This document shows positions 35,268-43,866 of a DNA stretch of 64,000 bases, piece after piece. A program made the translations under genes and the position numbers. The notes beneath the pieces were generated by a model. It did no database searches, was not told the DNA's origin, and was given only the letters and a program-made list of their open reading frames with translations. Every line of letters starts with the position of its first letter. Within the stretch, counting starts at the first letter, position 1. The stretch comes from Clostridiales bacterium (GTDB lineage: Bacteria; Bacillota; Clostridia; Oscillospirales; Oscillospiraceae), in contig CP107216.1 in assembly GCA_025757645.1 (NCBI GenBank), positions 1,239,501 to 1,303,500 of the forward strand, written 5' to 3'.

Positions 35268-36848
35268 ATGTGTTCCATCATCGGTTATCTCGGCTCGTCC
35301 ATCTCCGCGCAGGATCTGCGCGCCGGCTTTGACAAGACCATTTCCCGCGGCCCGGACGATACGCGCATGCTGCATATCGGCGCGGCGACGCTCGGCTTCC
35401 ACCGCCTGGCCATTATGGGCCTGCACCCGGAGGGGATGCAGCCGTTCACGCGGGATGGAAGCGCGCTCGTGTGCAACGGCGAGATCTACGGCTTCCGGCC
35501 CATCCGCGAGCGGCTCATCGCTGAGGGCGAGACGTTCGAGAGCGAGTCCGACTGTGAGATCCTGCTCCCGCTCTACGAGCGCGAGGGGCTGGACATGTTC
35601 CGCGGACTGGATGCGGAGTTTGCCATGGTCATCTATGATGCCAGGCGCGGCGGCCTTGTCGCGGCGCGCGACCCCATCGGCATCCGCCCGCTGTACTACG
35701 GCTATGACGCCGAGGGCGCGATCGTCTTTGCCAGCGAGGCGAAAAACCTCGTCGGCCTCGTGCACGATGTGATGCCGTTTCCTCCCGGACACTATTATGC
35801 CGACGGCAAGTTCACCTGCTACCGCGACATGACGCAGGTGGATGCCGTCTGCGAGGACGATCTGGAGACCGTCTGCACCCACATCCGTGAAAAGCTCATC
35901 GCCGGCGTGGAAAAGCGGCTGGATGCCGACGCGCCGCTCGGCTTTCTGCTCTCCGGTGGTCTGGACAGCAGCCTCGTGTGCGCCATCTCGGCAAAGCTGC
36001 TCAAAAAGCCCATCCGCACGTTCGCCATCGGCATGTGCAGCGACGCCATCGACCTGAAGTACGCCCGCGAGGTGGCAGAGTATCTGCACGCCGACCACAC
36101 CGAGGTCATCATCACGCCCGAGGACGTCATCCAGGCGCTGCCGGAGGTCGTGGCGCTGCTCGGCACGTATGATATCACGACCATCCGCGCGAGCATCGGC
36201 ATGTACCTCGTCTGCAAGGCCATCCACGAGCAGACCGACCTGCGCGTGCTGCTCACAGGCGAGATCTCCGATGAGCTCTTCGGCTATAAGTACACCGACT
36301 TCGCGCCCAGCCCGGAGGCGTTTCAGGAGGAATCCGCCAAGCGCATCCGCGAGCTGCATATGTACGATGTCCTGCGCGCCGACCGCTGCATCTCCGTCAA
36401 CAGTCTCGAGGCCCGCGTGCCGTTCGGTGATCTGGACTTCGTACAGTATGTCATGTCCATCGACCCGGCCAAGAAGTGCAACGTCTACGGCAAGGGCAAG
36501 TATCTGCTGCGCCACGCCTTTGAGGGCGACTGGCTTCCGCACGATATCCTCATGCGCGAGAAGGCGGCCTTCAGCGACGCGGTCGGCCACTCCATGGTCG
36601 ACGATCTCAAGGCGTACGCCGAGCAGAAGTACACGGACGAGGAATTTGAGACCCTGCGCCGGAGGTACGACTTTGCGCAGCCGTTCACCAAGGAATCGCT
36701 GCTCTACCGTGAACTGTTTGAGCAGTATTACCCCGGTCAGGCGCACATGATCGTCGATTTCTGGATGCCGAACAAATCGTGGGACGGCTGCGACGTGGAC
36801 GACCCGTCCGCGCGCGTGCTCGCAAACTACGGCGACAGCGGAAAGTGA
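35268..36848 (+). CDS. asnB: Asparagine synthetase B (glutamine-hydrolysing)
   Basis: The 526-residue enzyme makes asparagine from aspartate using glutamine. Cys2, exposed after Met removal, is the glutaminase nucleophile, and residues about 1-190 form that domain. The synthetase domain has the pyrophosphate loop LLSGGLDSSL near residue 231 and a C-terminal region of normal length. Start at 35268 follows AGGAGG. The T-box leader upstream explains control by asparaginyl-tRNA charging. It lies next to glnA, supplier of its nitrogen donor. Confidence 0.96.
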   Translation: MCSIIGYLGSSISAQDLRAGFDKTISRGPDDTRMLHIGAATLGFHRLAIMGLHPEGMQPFTRDGSALVCNGEIYGFRPIRERLIAEGETFESESDCEILLPLYEREGLDMFRGLDAEFAMVIYDARRGGLVAARDPIGIRPLYYGYDAEGAIVFASEAKNLVGLVHDVMPFPPGHYYADGKFTCYRDMTQVDAVCEDDLETVCTHIREKLIAGVEKRLDADAPLGFLLSGGLDSSLVCAISAKLLKKPIRTFAIGMCSDAIDLKYAREVAEYLHADHTEVIITPEDVIQALPEVVALLGTYDITTIRASIGMYLVCKAIHEQTDLRVLLTGEISDELFGYKYTDFAPSPEAFQEESAKRIRELHMYDVLRADRCISVNSLEARVPFGDLDFVQYVMSIDPAKKCNVYGKGKYLLRHAFEGDWLPHDILMREKAAFSDAVGHSMVDDLKAYAEQKYTDEEFETLRRRYDFAQPFTKESLLYRELFEQYYPGQAHMIVDFWMPNKSWDGCDVDDPSARVLANYGDSGK

Positions 36849-36855
36849 GGAGCAT

Positions 36856-37464
36856 ATGGACGACACTGCGCTGCGCATCCGCACCGCGCGCCTGAGCGAC
36901 GCGCCCGTGCTGCTGAAAATTTACGCGCCGTATGTGGAAAAGACGGCCATTACGTTCGAGTGCACCGTGCCGGATATCGAGGAATTTGCCGCGCGTATGC
37001 GCGCCACGCTCCGCCGCTATCCGTACCTGGTCGCGGAGCGCGGCGGCGAGATCGTCGGCTATGCCTACGCCGGGCCGTTCGGCAGCCGCGCCGCCTATGA
37101 CTGGGCGGTGGAGATGAGCATTTACCTGCGCGAGGATCAGCGGCACCGGGGGACGGGCAAGCGGCTGTACGCCGCGCTCGAGGCGGTGCTGCGCGCGCAG
37201 AACATTCAGAATCTCTATGCCTGCATCGGCTGCCCGGACGGGGCGGACGACGCGCACCTGACGCGAAACAGCGCGCAGTTTCATGCGCATCTCGGCTATC
37301 GGCTCGTCGGGGAGTTTCCGCGCTGCGGGTATAAATTCGGCACCTGGTACTCCATGGTCTGGATGGAAAAGTGCATCGGCGCGCACGAGGCGCAGCCTGC
37401 GCCCGTGCGCCCGTTCCCGGAGCTCAGCCCGGCGGAGCTGGAAGCCATTTTGGACCGTGCATAA
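36856..37464 (+). CDS. GNAT N-acetyltransferase, phosphinothricin acetyltransferase-like
   Basis: The 202-residue protein is a GNAT enzyme transferring an acetyl group from acetyl-CoA to an amine. The acetyl-CoA loop QRHRGTGKRLY is near residue 95. The N-terminal RTARLSDAPVLLKIYAPYV, FECTVPDIEEF and Ser/Trp-rich C-terminal KFGTWYSMVWMEK are typical of the PAT/YncA group, which acts on phosphinothricin, methionine sulfone or related compounds. The true substrate is unknown. It begins 7 bp after asnB with GAGGAG, so it is probably cotranscribed. Confidence 0.85.
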   Translation: MDDTALRIRTARLSDAPVLLKIYAPYVEKTAITFECTVPDIEEFAARMRATLRRYPYLVAERGGEIVGYAYAGPFGSRAAYDWAVEMSIYLREDQRHRGTGKRLYAALEAVLRAQNIQNLYACIGCPDGADDAHLTRNSAQFHAHLGYRLVGEFPRCGYKFGTWYSMVWMEKCIGAHEAQPAPVRPFPELSPAELEAILDRA

Positions 37465-37469
37465 AGCCG

Positions 37470-37508
37470 CGGGCCGTTTCCGATCTGGAAACGGCCCGTG
37501 CTTTTTTT
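37470..37508 (+). terminator. Terminator after the GNAT gene
   Basis: CGGGCCGTTTCC (37470-37481) pairs with GGAAACGGCCCG (37487-37498), and a T run follows to 37508. It overlaps the stop codon of the converging SLH-type gene by two bases. Confidence 0.88.
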
Positions 37509-38418
37509 ATCGCTTTTGCAGCAGTTCATACGCGCCCAGCAGCATCTGCGCCGCCTCGGCGCGCGTGAGGGACGCCGCACAGTCGCTGCCGGCCGGATAC
37601 ACGCCGCAGGATGTCAGACTTGACACGGCGGCGCACGCCCAGTCGGGAATATAGTCGCCCTCGAGCGCGGCGGCGGGGGAGGGGTCGAGGAAGTTGCTGA
37701 GCATGACGGCAGCCTCGGCTGCCGTGATGCCGCGCTGTGCATCGAATACGATTGCCGTACCGTCGGAGTAGCCGGTGATGTCGCCGTTCATGACCGCGGT
37801 CGCAACGTAGGTCTTGGCCCAGGCGGGGATCTGCTCGTCGTCGCCGAAACCGGTCGAGAGCACGCCCTGCAGCATCGAAGTGCCGGTCAGGTGCGTGCAC
37901 ATGGCCAGAAATTCATCGCGCGGCATGGGGCTGTCGGGGTCGAAGAGATACTGCCCGCCGACCTGCCGGCCGACGCACAGCCCCTGCTCGGCGAGCATGA
38001 CGGCGGCGTATTCCTCCGGGCGGCCGGCCATGTCGCTGTAGGTGACGGCCGGCTTCTGCTTCTTGATGGAGATGATGACGGTCGCCTCCTGCGATTCGTT
38101 GCCGCTGCTGTCGGCGGCGCGGAAGCCGAAGTAGTCGCGCCCGCGCTTGCCGTCGGCGGGGGTATAGACGAACGTGCCGCTGTCGGTGAGCGTTACCGTG
38201 CCCTTGATGGGCTCGGTCGTGATGCGGAAGGTGAGCGGGCTGCCGTCGGGCGCATTTGCGCTCAGTGTGCCGCCGATGGACGTGCCGCGGAATGTGGTCA
38301 GCTCCAGATTTTCGGCCACGGGCGCGGTGTCGGCCGCGGCCTGCTCGGCAAAGCCGGCCGGGACGAGCGCCGCACAGAGCGCCAGCGCGCACACGGCCGC
38401 AAGAATTTTCTGCTTCAT
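37507..38418 (-). CDS. Secreted protein with Ig/cadherin-like domain and SLH-like repeats
   Basis: The 303-residue protein begins with a signal peptide (residues 1-24). One Ig- or cadherin-like beta domain follows (about 35-120), with the pattern GTLSANAPDGSPLTFRI and GTFVYTPADGKRGRDYFGF seen in tandem bacterial adhesin-type repeats. SLH-like units fill residues about 125-300 (FGDDEQIPAWAKTYV, GYSDGT, GITAAEAAVML, LTRAEAAQMLLGAYE). The protein is probably attached to the cell wall. Its ribosome site, CGGAGGT, lies inside a 13-bp stem-loop. Confidence 0.8.
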   Translation of the reverse strand: MKQKILAAVCALALCAALVPAGFAEQAAADTAPVAENLELTTFRGTSIGGTLSANAPDGSPLTFRITTEPIKGTVTLTDSGTFVYTPADGKRGRDYFGFRAADSSGNESQEATVIISIKKQKPAVTYSDMAGRPEEYAAVMLAEQGLCVGRQVGGQYLFDPDSPMPRDEFLAMCTHLTGTSMLQGVLSTGFGDDEQIPAWAKTYVATAVMNGDITGYSDGTAIVFDAQRGITAAEAAVMLSNFLDPSPAAALEGDYIPDWACAAVSSLTSCGVYPAGSDCAASLTRAEAAQMLLGAYELLQKR

Positions 38419-38426
38419 AATGCAAA

Positions 38427-38468
38427 ACCTCCGTGCAAATGTAGGCTGCTCCTAGTTTGCACGGAGGT
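38427..38468 (-). promoter_or_regulatory. Stem-loop enclosing the ribosome-binding site of the SLH-type gene
   Basis: On the minus strand, ACCTCCGTGCAAA (38468-38456) pairs perfectly with TTTGCACGGAGGT (38439-38427). The GGAGGT of the downstream gene is in the 3' arm, so the stem would block it. TTTTGCATT follows, so it may also act as a weak terminator for the ABC transporter gene upstream. Both roles are possible. Confidence 0.6.
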
Positions 38469-38490
38469 GGTGGAAATATGCGTTTTGGCC

Positions 38491-41433
38491 TTATTCGGTC
38501 CGCAGGGCGACGACCGGGTCTTTTTTCGCTGCCATGCCCGACGGGATGAGGCCCGCGATGAACGTCAGCGCCATGCTGATGAGGATCAGCAAGATCGCGC
38601 CGAGCACCGGCAAAATGGCGCTCAGGGTCGGCAGGCCGGTCAGATGGTGCACGATGAGGTTGATGGGGATCAGCAAAATCAGTGTACACAGGATGCCCAT
38701 CACGCCGGCTGTGAAGCCCTCAATGAGCGTCTCGGCGTTGAACACGCGCGAAATGTCCTGCTTGCTCGCGCCGATGGAGCGCAGGATGCCGATCTCCTTC
38801 GTGCGCTCGAGCACGGAGATATAGGTGATGATGCCGATCATGATCGACGACACGACAAGCGAGATGGCCACGAAGCCAATGAGCACGTAGCTGATGGCGT
38901 TGATGATCGTCGTGATGCTGCTCATGAGTAGGCCGACATAGTCGGTGTAGCTGATCTGATCGTTCTCGGCGGCGTCGGCGTTGTAGTCGTCGATGCACGC
39001 GGAGATCTGATCCTTGTTCTCAAAGCTCGAGGCGTAGATGTTGATGGCGCTGGGGGAGTCCTTATCGACGTAGCCGAGCTTTTTCAGGTTGTTGTTGTAG
39101 GTCGAACCGCTGGCCGACGAGGCGACGTAGTTGTCGTACACATCCGCATACTGGCTGCTGCTGATGCCTTTGGCACTGATGGCGGAGATGACTTCCTGCG
39201 AGGTCATGCCGCTGTAGGCCTTGACGGTCTCCTGCTGCATCTGCATGGAGAGGATCGCGCGCATATACGGCCGGAAGAAGCGGATAAACGTCTCGTCGTC
39301 CATGACGTCGATCATTTCCTTCATCTGCTGCGCTGTTTTGCCGCTGGCCTCAAAGACGCCGTTGTCGGCCATCTCTTTGGCGTCGTCGCGGGTGAAGGTC
39401 TCCATGGTCTGCGTGAGCGCGGCGTCAAGCGTGGTGTCGTCCGGCGCGGTCATGCACTTGCGGTAGACGGTTGCGCGGTCGTCCACGCTCAGCTTGTTGA
39501 GATAGGCCTGCGCGGCGGCAACTTTCTGGTCGGTCGTGGCGGTCGCGGCGTTCGGGAACGCAGAGCCGGTGAACACGTCCACGTCCGGGTTTGCCAGCTG
39601 CTTCTGGATGATCTCGGTGCTGTCGGCCTGCTCGATGGCGTAGTCCGTCAGGGCGGAGGTGTAGCCGATGGAACCATAGGTGCTGCTGGTCACGCTGCCC
39701 TTGGCCGGGCGCACGATGCCGACGATCTTGAGCTGCACGCCCACGGAATCGTTGTTGTAGAGCTGGTGCAGTCCGTCGGCCGTCTGGCTGATGTCCGTGT
39801 AGCCGGAGCCGCTGGCCACATAGCCCTCCGACGGGAGGATGAGCTTGAAGCTGCGGCCGCACAGATCTTCATAGCTCCAGCTGCTTTGCGTCGTGTCGAT
39901 CTGCTTTTTGTTCATGGACTGCATCATGGCGTTGCTGATGTCGTCCATGCTCTCGAGCCCGAGGGCGTAGAGCGTCAGGTCGGAAATTTCATTGTTTTTG
40001 TCCACAACGAGCACGACCTCGTTGTAATTTTGCGGCCAGGAGCCATAGATCACGTCGTACTGGTTTTGCGTCGAGGCGCTCACGAGCGCGCCGTCCTCGC
40101 CGGACAGCAGCTCCTGCCAGACGTTGAAGCCGGAGTAGAAGCCGCCCATGGAGTCAAAGTAGGACGAGTAGTCGCCGCCGTACATGGACTTCATGACGTT
40201 TTGCAGCAGCTCGGTCGTGTCGGCCTTGATGACGGTGCCGTTGGGGTCCTCGGTATAGACGGCGAAGCCCATGTCATACGTGTACTGGATGCCGCTGATA
40301 TAGTCGTGGATCTTGTTGTCGGGGTTTTCGAGATATTTTTTGAACTCCGGCAGGTTGTTCGACTGGCCGGTCGCGCTGCTGACCATGGAGTTGAGCATGC
40401 TGTACATGACCGTGTTGGCGTAGACCTTATCGAGGTCGTGCGCATCCGCACTGTCATCCTTTGCGCCCGACATGGCCGAGAGCATCCCGGACATGTCCAC
40501 GGGGTTTGCCTCGATCGTCAGCGGGTAGGACGAGAGCGTCTGCTCCTGCACGGTGTCGATGTAGGACTGAAAGCCGTGCGAGAGCGACAAAATGAGCGCG
40601 ATGCCGATGATGCCGATCGAGCCGGCGAATGCGGTGAGCAGGGTGCGGGCCTTTTTCGTCATAAGGTTGTGCAGCGACAGGCTCATGGCCGTTGCAAAGC
40701 TCATGGACGTGTGCTCCTTGACCTTGACCGTTACGGGTGCGGACGTCTCGGATTCCGTGCAGGGGTTATCGTCGCCGACGATCTTGCCGTCGAGCAGGCG
40801 CACGGTGCGCGTGGCGTATTTCGATGCCAGCTCCGGGTTGTGCGTGACCATGATGATGAGCTTATCTTTTGCGATCTCCTGCAGCAGATTCATGATCTGC
40901 ACGCTCGTCTCGCTGTCGAGCGCGCCGGTCGGTTCGTCGGCGAGCAGAATGTCGGGGTTGTTGACGATGGCGCGCGCGATGGCCACGCGCTGCATCTGGC
41001 CGCCGGACATCTGGTTCGGCGCTTTGTCGAGCTGGTCGCCCAGGCCGACCTTTTCCAGCGCCTCGACGGCGCGCGCGCGCCGCTCCTCACCGGAGACGCC
41101 CGAGAGCGTCAGCGCGAGCTCAACGTTGGCCAGCACGCTCTGGTGCGGGATGAGGTTGTAGCTCTGAAAGACAAAGCCGATGGAGTGGTTGCGGTACGTG
41201 TCCCAATCGCGGTCGTCGTACTCCTTTGTGGAGCGGCCGTTGATAATGAGGTCGCCGGAGGTGTAGCGGTCCAGGCCGCCGATGATGTTCAGCAGCGTGG
41301 TCTTGCCGCAGCCGGACTGGCCCAGGATCGCAACGAACTCGTTTTCACGAAAGGCAATGTTGATGCCCTTGAGTGCTTCGACCTGCGTCGTGCCGGCCTC
41401 GTAGACTTTGGTGATGTTCTTCAGTTCCAGCAT
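38491..41433 (-). CDS. MacB/FtsX-type ABC transporter, ATPase and permease in one chain
   Basis: This 980-residue protein starts with an ATPase domain (residues about 1-225). It has Walker A GQSGCGKTT, signature MSGGQMQRVAIARAI and Walker B ILLADEPTGALD. A membrane segment near residues 260-285 follows, then an extracytoplasmic domain of more than 500 residues. Three more membrane segments make up the C-terminal FtsX domain (about 840-970, context LERTKEIGILRSIGASKQDI). Such fused exporters handle peptides, lipoproteins or antimicrobial compounds. No partner gene is adjacent, so the cargo is unknown. Confidence 0.9.
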   Translation of the reverse strand: MLELKNITKVYEAGTTQVEALKGINIAFRENEFVAILGQSGCGKTTLLNIIGGLDRYTSGDLIINGRSTKEYDDRDWDTYRNHSIGFVFQSYNLIPHQSVLANVELALTLSGVSGEERRARAVEALEKVGLGDQLDKAPNQMSGGQMQRVAIARAIVNNPDILLADEPTGALDSETSVQIMNLLQEIAKDKLIIMVTHNPELASKYATRTVRLLDGKIVGDDNPCTESETSAPVTVKVKEHTSMSFATAMSLSLHNLMTKKARTLLTAFAGSIGIIGIALILSLSHGFQSYIDTVQEQTLSSYPLTIEANPVDMSGMLSAMSGAKDDSADAHDLDKVYANTVMYSMLNSMVSSATGQSNNLPEFKKYLENPDNKIHDYISGIQYTYDMGFAVYTEDPNGTVIKADTTELLQNVMKSMYGGDYSSYFDSMGGFYSGFNVWQELLSGEDGALVSASTQNQYDVIYGSWPQNYNEVVLVVDKNNEISDLTLYALGLESMDDISNAMMQSMNKKQIDTTQSSWSYEDLCGRSFKLILPSEGYVASGSGYTDISQTADGLHQLYNNDSVGVQLKIVGIVRPAKGSVTSSTYGSIGYTSALTDYAIEQADSTEIIQKQLANPDVDVFTGSAFPNAATATTDQKVAAAQAYLNKLSVDDRATVYRKCMTAPDDTTLDAALTQTMETFTRDDAKEMADNGVFEASGKTAQQMKEMIDVMDDETFIRFFRPYMRAILSMQMQQETVKAYSGMTSQEVISAISAKGISSSQYADVYDNYVASSASGSTYNNNLKKLGYVDKDSPSAINIYASSFENKDQISACIDDYNADAAENDQISYTDYVGLLMSSITTIINAISYVLIGFVAISLVVSSIMIGIITYISVLERTKEIGILRSIGASKQDISRVFNAETLIEGFTAGVMGILCTLILLIPINLIVHHLTGLPTLSAILPVLGAILLILISMALTFIAGLIPSGMAAKKDPVVALRTE

Positions 41434-41509
41434 GGGTGGGATGCTCCTTTATATGGATGCCGCGCGGCGGCGCAGCCTTAGATACTAATTAAAAAAGTAT
41501 TAGGACATA

Positions 41510-41538
41510 ATGATAAGCGCCGCACGGGCATCCGTCAA
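41510..41538 (-). promoter_or_regulatory. Promoter of the ABC transporter
   Basis: On the minus strand, TTGACG (41538-41533) and TATCAT (41515-41510) are 17 bp apart, about 75 bp before the start codon. Confidence 0.65.
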
Positions 41539-41615
41539 GCGCCGGCGCGCCGGTTTTGCAGAATTTTAACTATTTATTCACAAACAAACCCGATACAATT
41601 TCCCTGCGTCTGCTG

Positions 41616-41644
41616 TTGAAACATTGGGGAATGTCTGCTATAAT
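41616..41644 (+). promoter_or_regulatory. trkA promoter
   Basis: TTGAAA (41616-41621) and TATAAT (41639-41644) are 17 bp apart, leaving a leader of about 45 nt before trkA. Confidence 0.75.
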
Positions 41645-41696
41645 ATTTGCCTGCCCGGATAAGGGGCCTGAACATGATAAATGGAGAGCTTGGAAT

Positions 41697-43052
41697 ATGA
41701 AAATTGTGATCGTAGGCGCTGGCCGCGTGGGCTATGCCATTGCGGAGCAGCTCCTGACAGAAGGGCATGACATCACCGTCGTCGAGAGTGACCCGGAGCG
41801 CGCTGCCTATATCTCTTCCACGCTGGATGTGATCGTGGTCGAGGGCCGCGCGAATGTGGATCAGCTGCGCATTGCCAACGTTGCGGACGCCGACCTGCTC
41901 ATCGCCGCGACGACCTCGGACGAGACGAACCTCATCAGCTGCATGGTCGGGCGCAAGCTCGGCGCTACGCATACGATCGCGCGCGTGCGCGACGAGGAGT
42001 ATTATCAGGACGTGGCGCTGCTGCAGGACGAGCTGGGGCTGAGTCTGTCCATCAACCCCGAGCGCACCTCCGCCAAGGAGATCTCGCGCACGCTGCGTTT
42101 CCCGGCCGCCACGAAGGTCGAGCCGTTTGCCAACGGCCTTGTGGAGCTCGTGGAGTTCAAGCTGCGCGAGGGCAGCAAGCTCGACGGCCTGCGCCTGAAC
42201 GATTTCCGCGGCCGCTACAGCGACGGCATCCTCATCTGCGCCGTGGAGCGCGAGGGCAGCGTTACGATCCCGAACGGCGACTTTGTGCTCGCCGCCGGCG
42301 ACTATGTCACCGTGGTCGGCGCGCCGCACGAGCTGCATGAGCTGTTTCGCAAGATCGGCGAGTTCCGCCACGAGGCCGAGAGCGTCATCATCATCGGCGG
42401 CGGCCGCATTGCCGAGCGGCTGGCGCTGGAGCTGGCGCGTATGCACATCCACTCGACGATCATCGAGCGCGACCCGGCCCGCTGCCGCGTCATGAAAACG
42501 CTCCTGCCGGAGGCGACCATCATCTGCGCCGACGGCACAAAGCCGGACGTTCTGCGCGAGGAGGGCCTGCCGGAGGCGGACGCGCTCGTCACGCTCACGG
42601 AGTCGGACGAGACGAACCTCATCATCTCCTCCTTTGCCTATCACGAGCAGGTGCCGAAGATCGTCACAAAGGTGGATGAGGATAACTTCATCGAACTCGC
42701 GGAATCGTATGGCCTGACGACGATCATTCAGCCGGCGGACGTGACGGTCGGCCGCATCGTGGAGTACGTCCGCTGGATGCAGAACTCCGCGCACAGCAGC
42801 GGCGTGGAGACGCTGCGCATGGTGGCCGACGGGCAGGCTGAGGCGCTGGAATTCATCGTGCGCGCCGAGAGCCAGTTTCTCGATGTGCCGCTCAAGGCGC
42901 TCAAGCTCAAGGACTCCGTGCTCGTCGCCTCGATCATCCGCCGCGGCAAGTGCCGCGTCCCGTCCGGCAACGACGCCATCGAGCTCGGCGACCGCGTGGT
43001 CGTCGTCACTACCAACCATGGTATGCATGAGCTGAAGGACATTCTGAAATAA
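41697..43052 (+). CDS. trkA: Trk potassium-uptake regulator TrkA
   Basis: The 451-residue cytoplasmic protein has two tandem RCK units. Each is a Rossmann NAD-binding domain (GAGRVGYAIAEQL near residue 7 and GGGRIAERLALEL near residue 233) followed by an RCK_C domain. TrkA gates the TrkH/TrkG membrane channel in response to nucleotides. No trkH gene lies next to it in this window. GGAGAG lies upstream of the ATG at 41697; the longer open frame crosses the promoter. Confidence 0.92.
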   Translation: MKIVIVGAGRVGYAIAEQLLTEGHDITVVESDPERAAYISSTLDVIVVEGRANVDQLRIANVADADLLIAATTSDETNLISCMVGRKLGATHTIARVRDEEYYQDVALLQDELGLSLSINPERTSAKEISRTLRFPAATKVEPFANGLVELVEFKLREGSKLDGLRLNDFRGRYSDGILICAVEREGSVTIPNGDFVLAAGDYVTVVGAPHELHELFRKIGEFRHEAESVIIIGGGRIAERLALELARMHIHSTIIERDPARCRVMKTLLPEATIICADGTKPDVLREEGLPEADALVTLTESDETNLIISSFAYHEQVPKIVTKVDEDNFIELAESYGLTTIIQPADVTVGRIVEYVRWMQNSAHSSGVETLRMVADGQAEALEFIVRAESQFLDVPLKALKLKDSVLVASIIRRGKCRVPSGNDAIELGDRVVVVTTNHGMHELKDILK

Positions 43053-43065
43053 TTGCGGAAAGAAC

Positions 43066-43098
43066 AGCCGCCGCTCCCTGATGGGGAGCGGCGGCTTT
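43066..43098 (+). terminator. trkA terminator
   Basis: AGCCGCCGCTCCC (43066-43078) pairs with GGGAGCGGCGGCT (43084-43096). Only three Ts follow, but the stem is very stable. Confidence 0.75.
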
Positions 43099-43111
43099 GT
43101 CGTATCGTGTT

Positions 43112-43744
43112 TTATTCCGGGCGGCGGAAGATGACGACCTGCGCCGGTGTGTCCGGCGTGAGCGTCATACGGTTGGTGTCGTAGCGCTGGACATTTGCGC
43201 CGTTGCCCTCGAAGATGCCGGTGAAGTCCTCCGGCGCGCGCATGCGGTGATTGCTGTGGCCGGGCGCCTGAAAGTGCATCGGGATGATGACGCGCGGCTG
43301 CAGCTGCTCGCAGAGGTAGTAGGCGGTGTCCGGCTCGATCGTGTAGATGCCGCCGACGGGGATCATCATCGCGTCGAGCCACTGCAGCTGCTGCATCTGC
43401 TCGGGCGTGGGCTTCGCGCCCAGATCGCCCAGATGCGCCACGCGCATACCCTCGGCGGCGAAGATGCGCACGGTGTTCATGCCGCGCAGACGGCCGCGCA
43501 TGATATCGTGGTACGTCTCCAGCTCCGTGACGGCAAACGGGTTCGCCTTGCCGGTGTTGCGCAGCGTGACGCCCTCGCGGAAGTTGTGGTCGCGGTCCTC
43601 GTGGCTGAAATAGACGGCGTCCGCCGTCAGCCGCACGTGGGGATAGGCCGTGCCGACGCTGGTGTCCTGAAACGGGTCGATGACGGCGCTGTAGCCGCCG
43701 GAGACCAGCTCAAAGCAGGAGTGGCCATGCCAGATGATGTCCAT
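43112..43744 (-). CDS. MBL-fold metal-dependent hydrolase (UlaG/YtkL-like)
   Basis: The 210-residue protein has the compact metallo-beta-lactamase fold. IIWHGHSCFEL lies at the N-terminus. FSHEDRDHNF is the metal-binding HxxxDH-type motif near residue 54. The later HLGDLG and PMHFQAPGHSN supply further ligands. It resembles the UlaG/YtkL group of hydrolases whose substrates are mostly unknown. The start at 43744 follows GAGGTG; an in-frame ATG six codons upstream is less likely. Confidence 0.82.
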   Translation of the reverse strand: MDIIWHGHSCFELVSGGYSAVIDPFQDTSVGTAYPHVRLTADAVYFSHEDRDHNFREGVTLRNTGKANPFAVTELETYHDIMRGRLRGMNTVRIFAAEGMRVAHLGDLGAKPTPEQMQQLQWLDAMMIPVGGIYTIEPDTAYYLCEQLQPRVIIPMHFQAPGHSNHRMRAPEDFTGIFEGNGANVQRYDTNRMTLTPDTPAQVVIFRRPE

Positions 43745-43829
43745 AAGATGCACCTCGATCATCGAATTTTTTCTTTATTTTACTTCCGCACCCTGTGGTT
43801 GTCAATCTCCGCGTTGGAAGATGCGGGCC

Positions 43830-43858
43830 TTGTTTCCCGGGGGAAAATGTGTTAAAAT
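43830..43858 (+). promoter_or_regulatory. Promoter of the UvrD/PcrA helicase, start-proximal
   Basis: TTGTTT (43830-43835) and TAAAAT (43853-43858) are 17 bp apart. Initiation near 43865 would fall about two bases before the ATG at 43867, suggesting a leaderless or nearly leaderless mRNA. Confidence 0.6.
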
Positions 43859-43866
43859 CAAACGCT

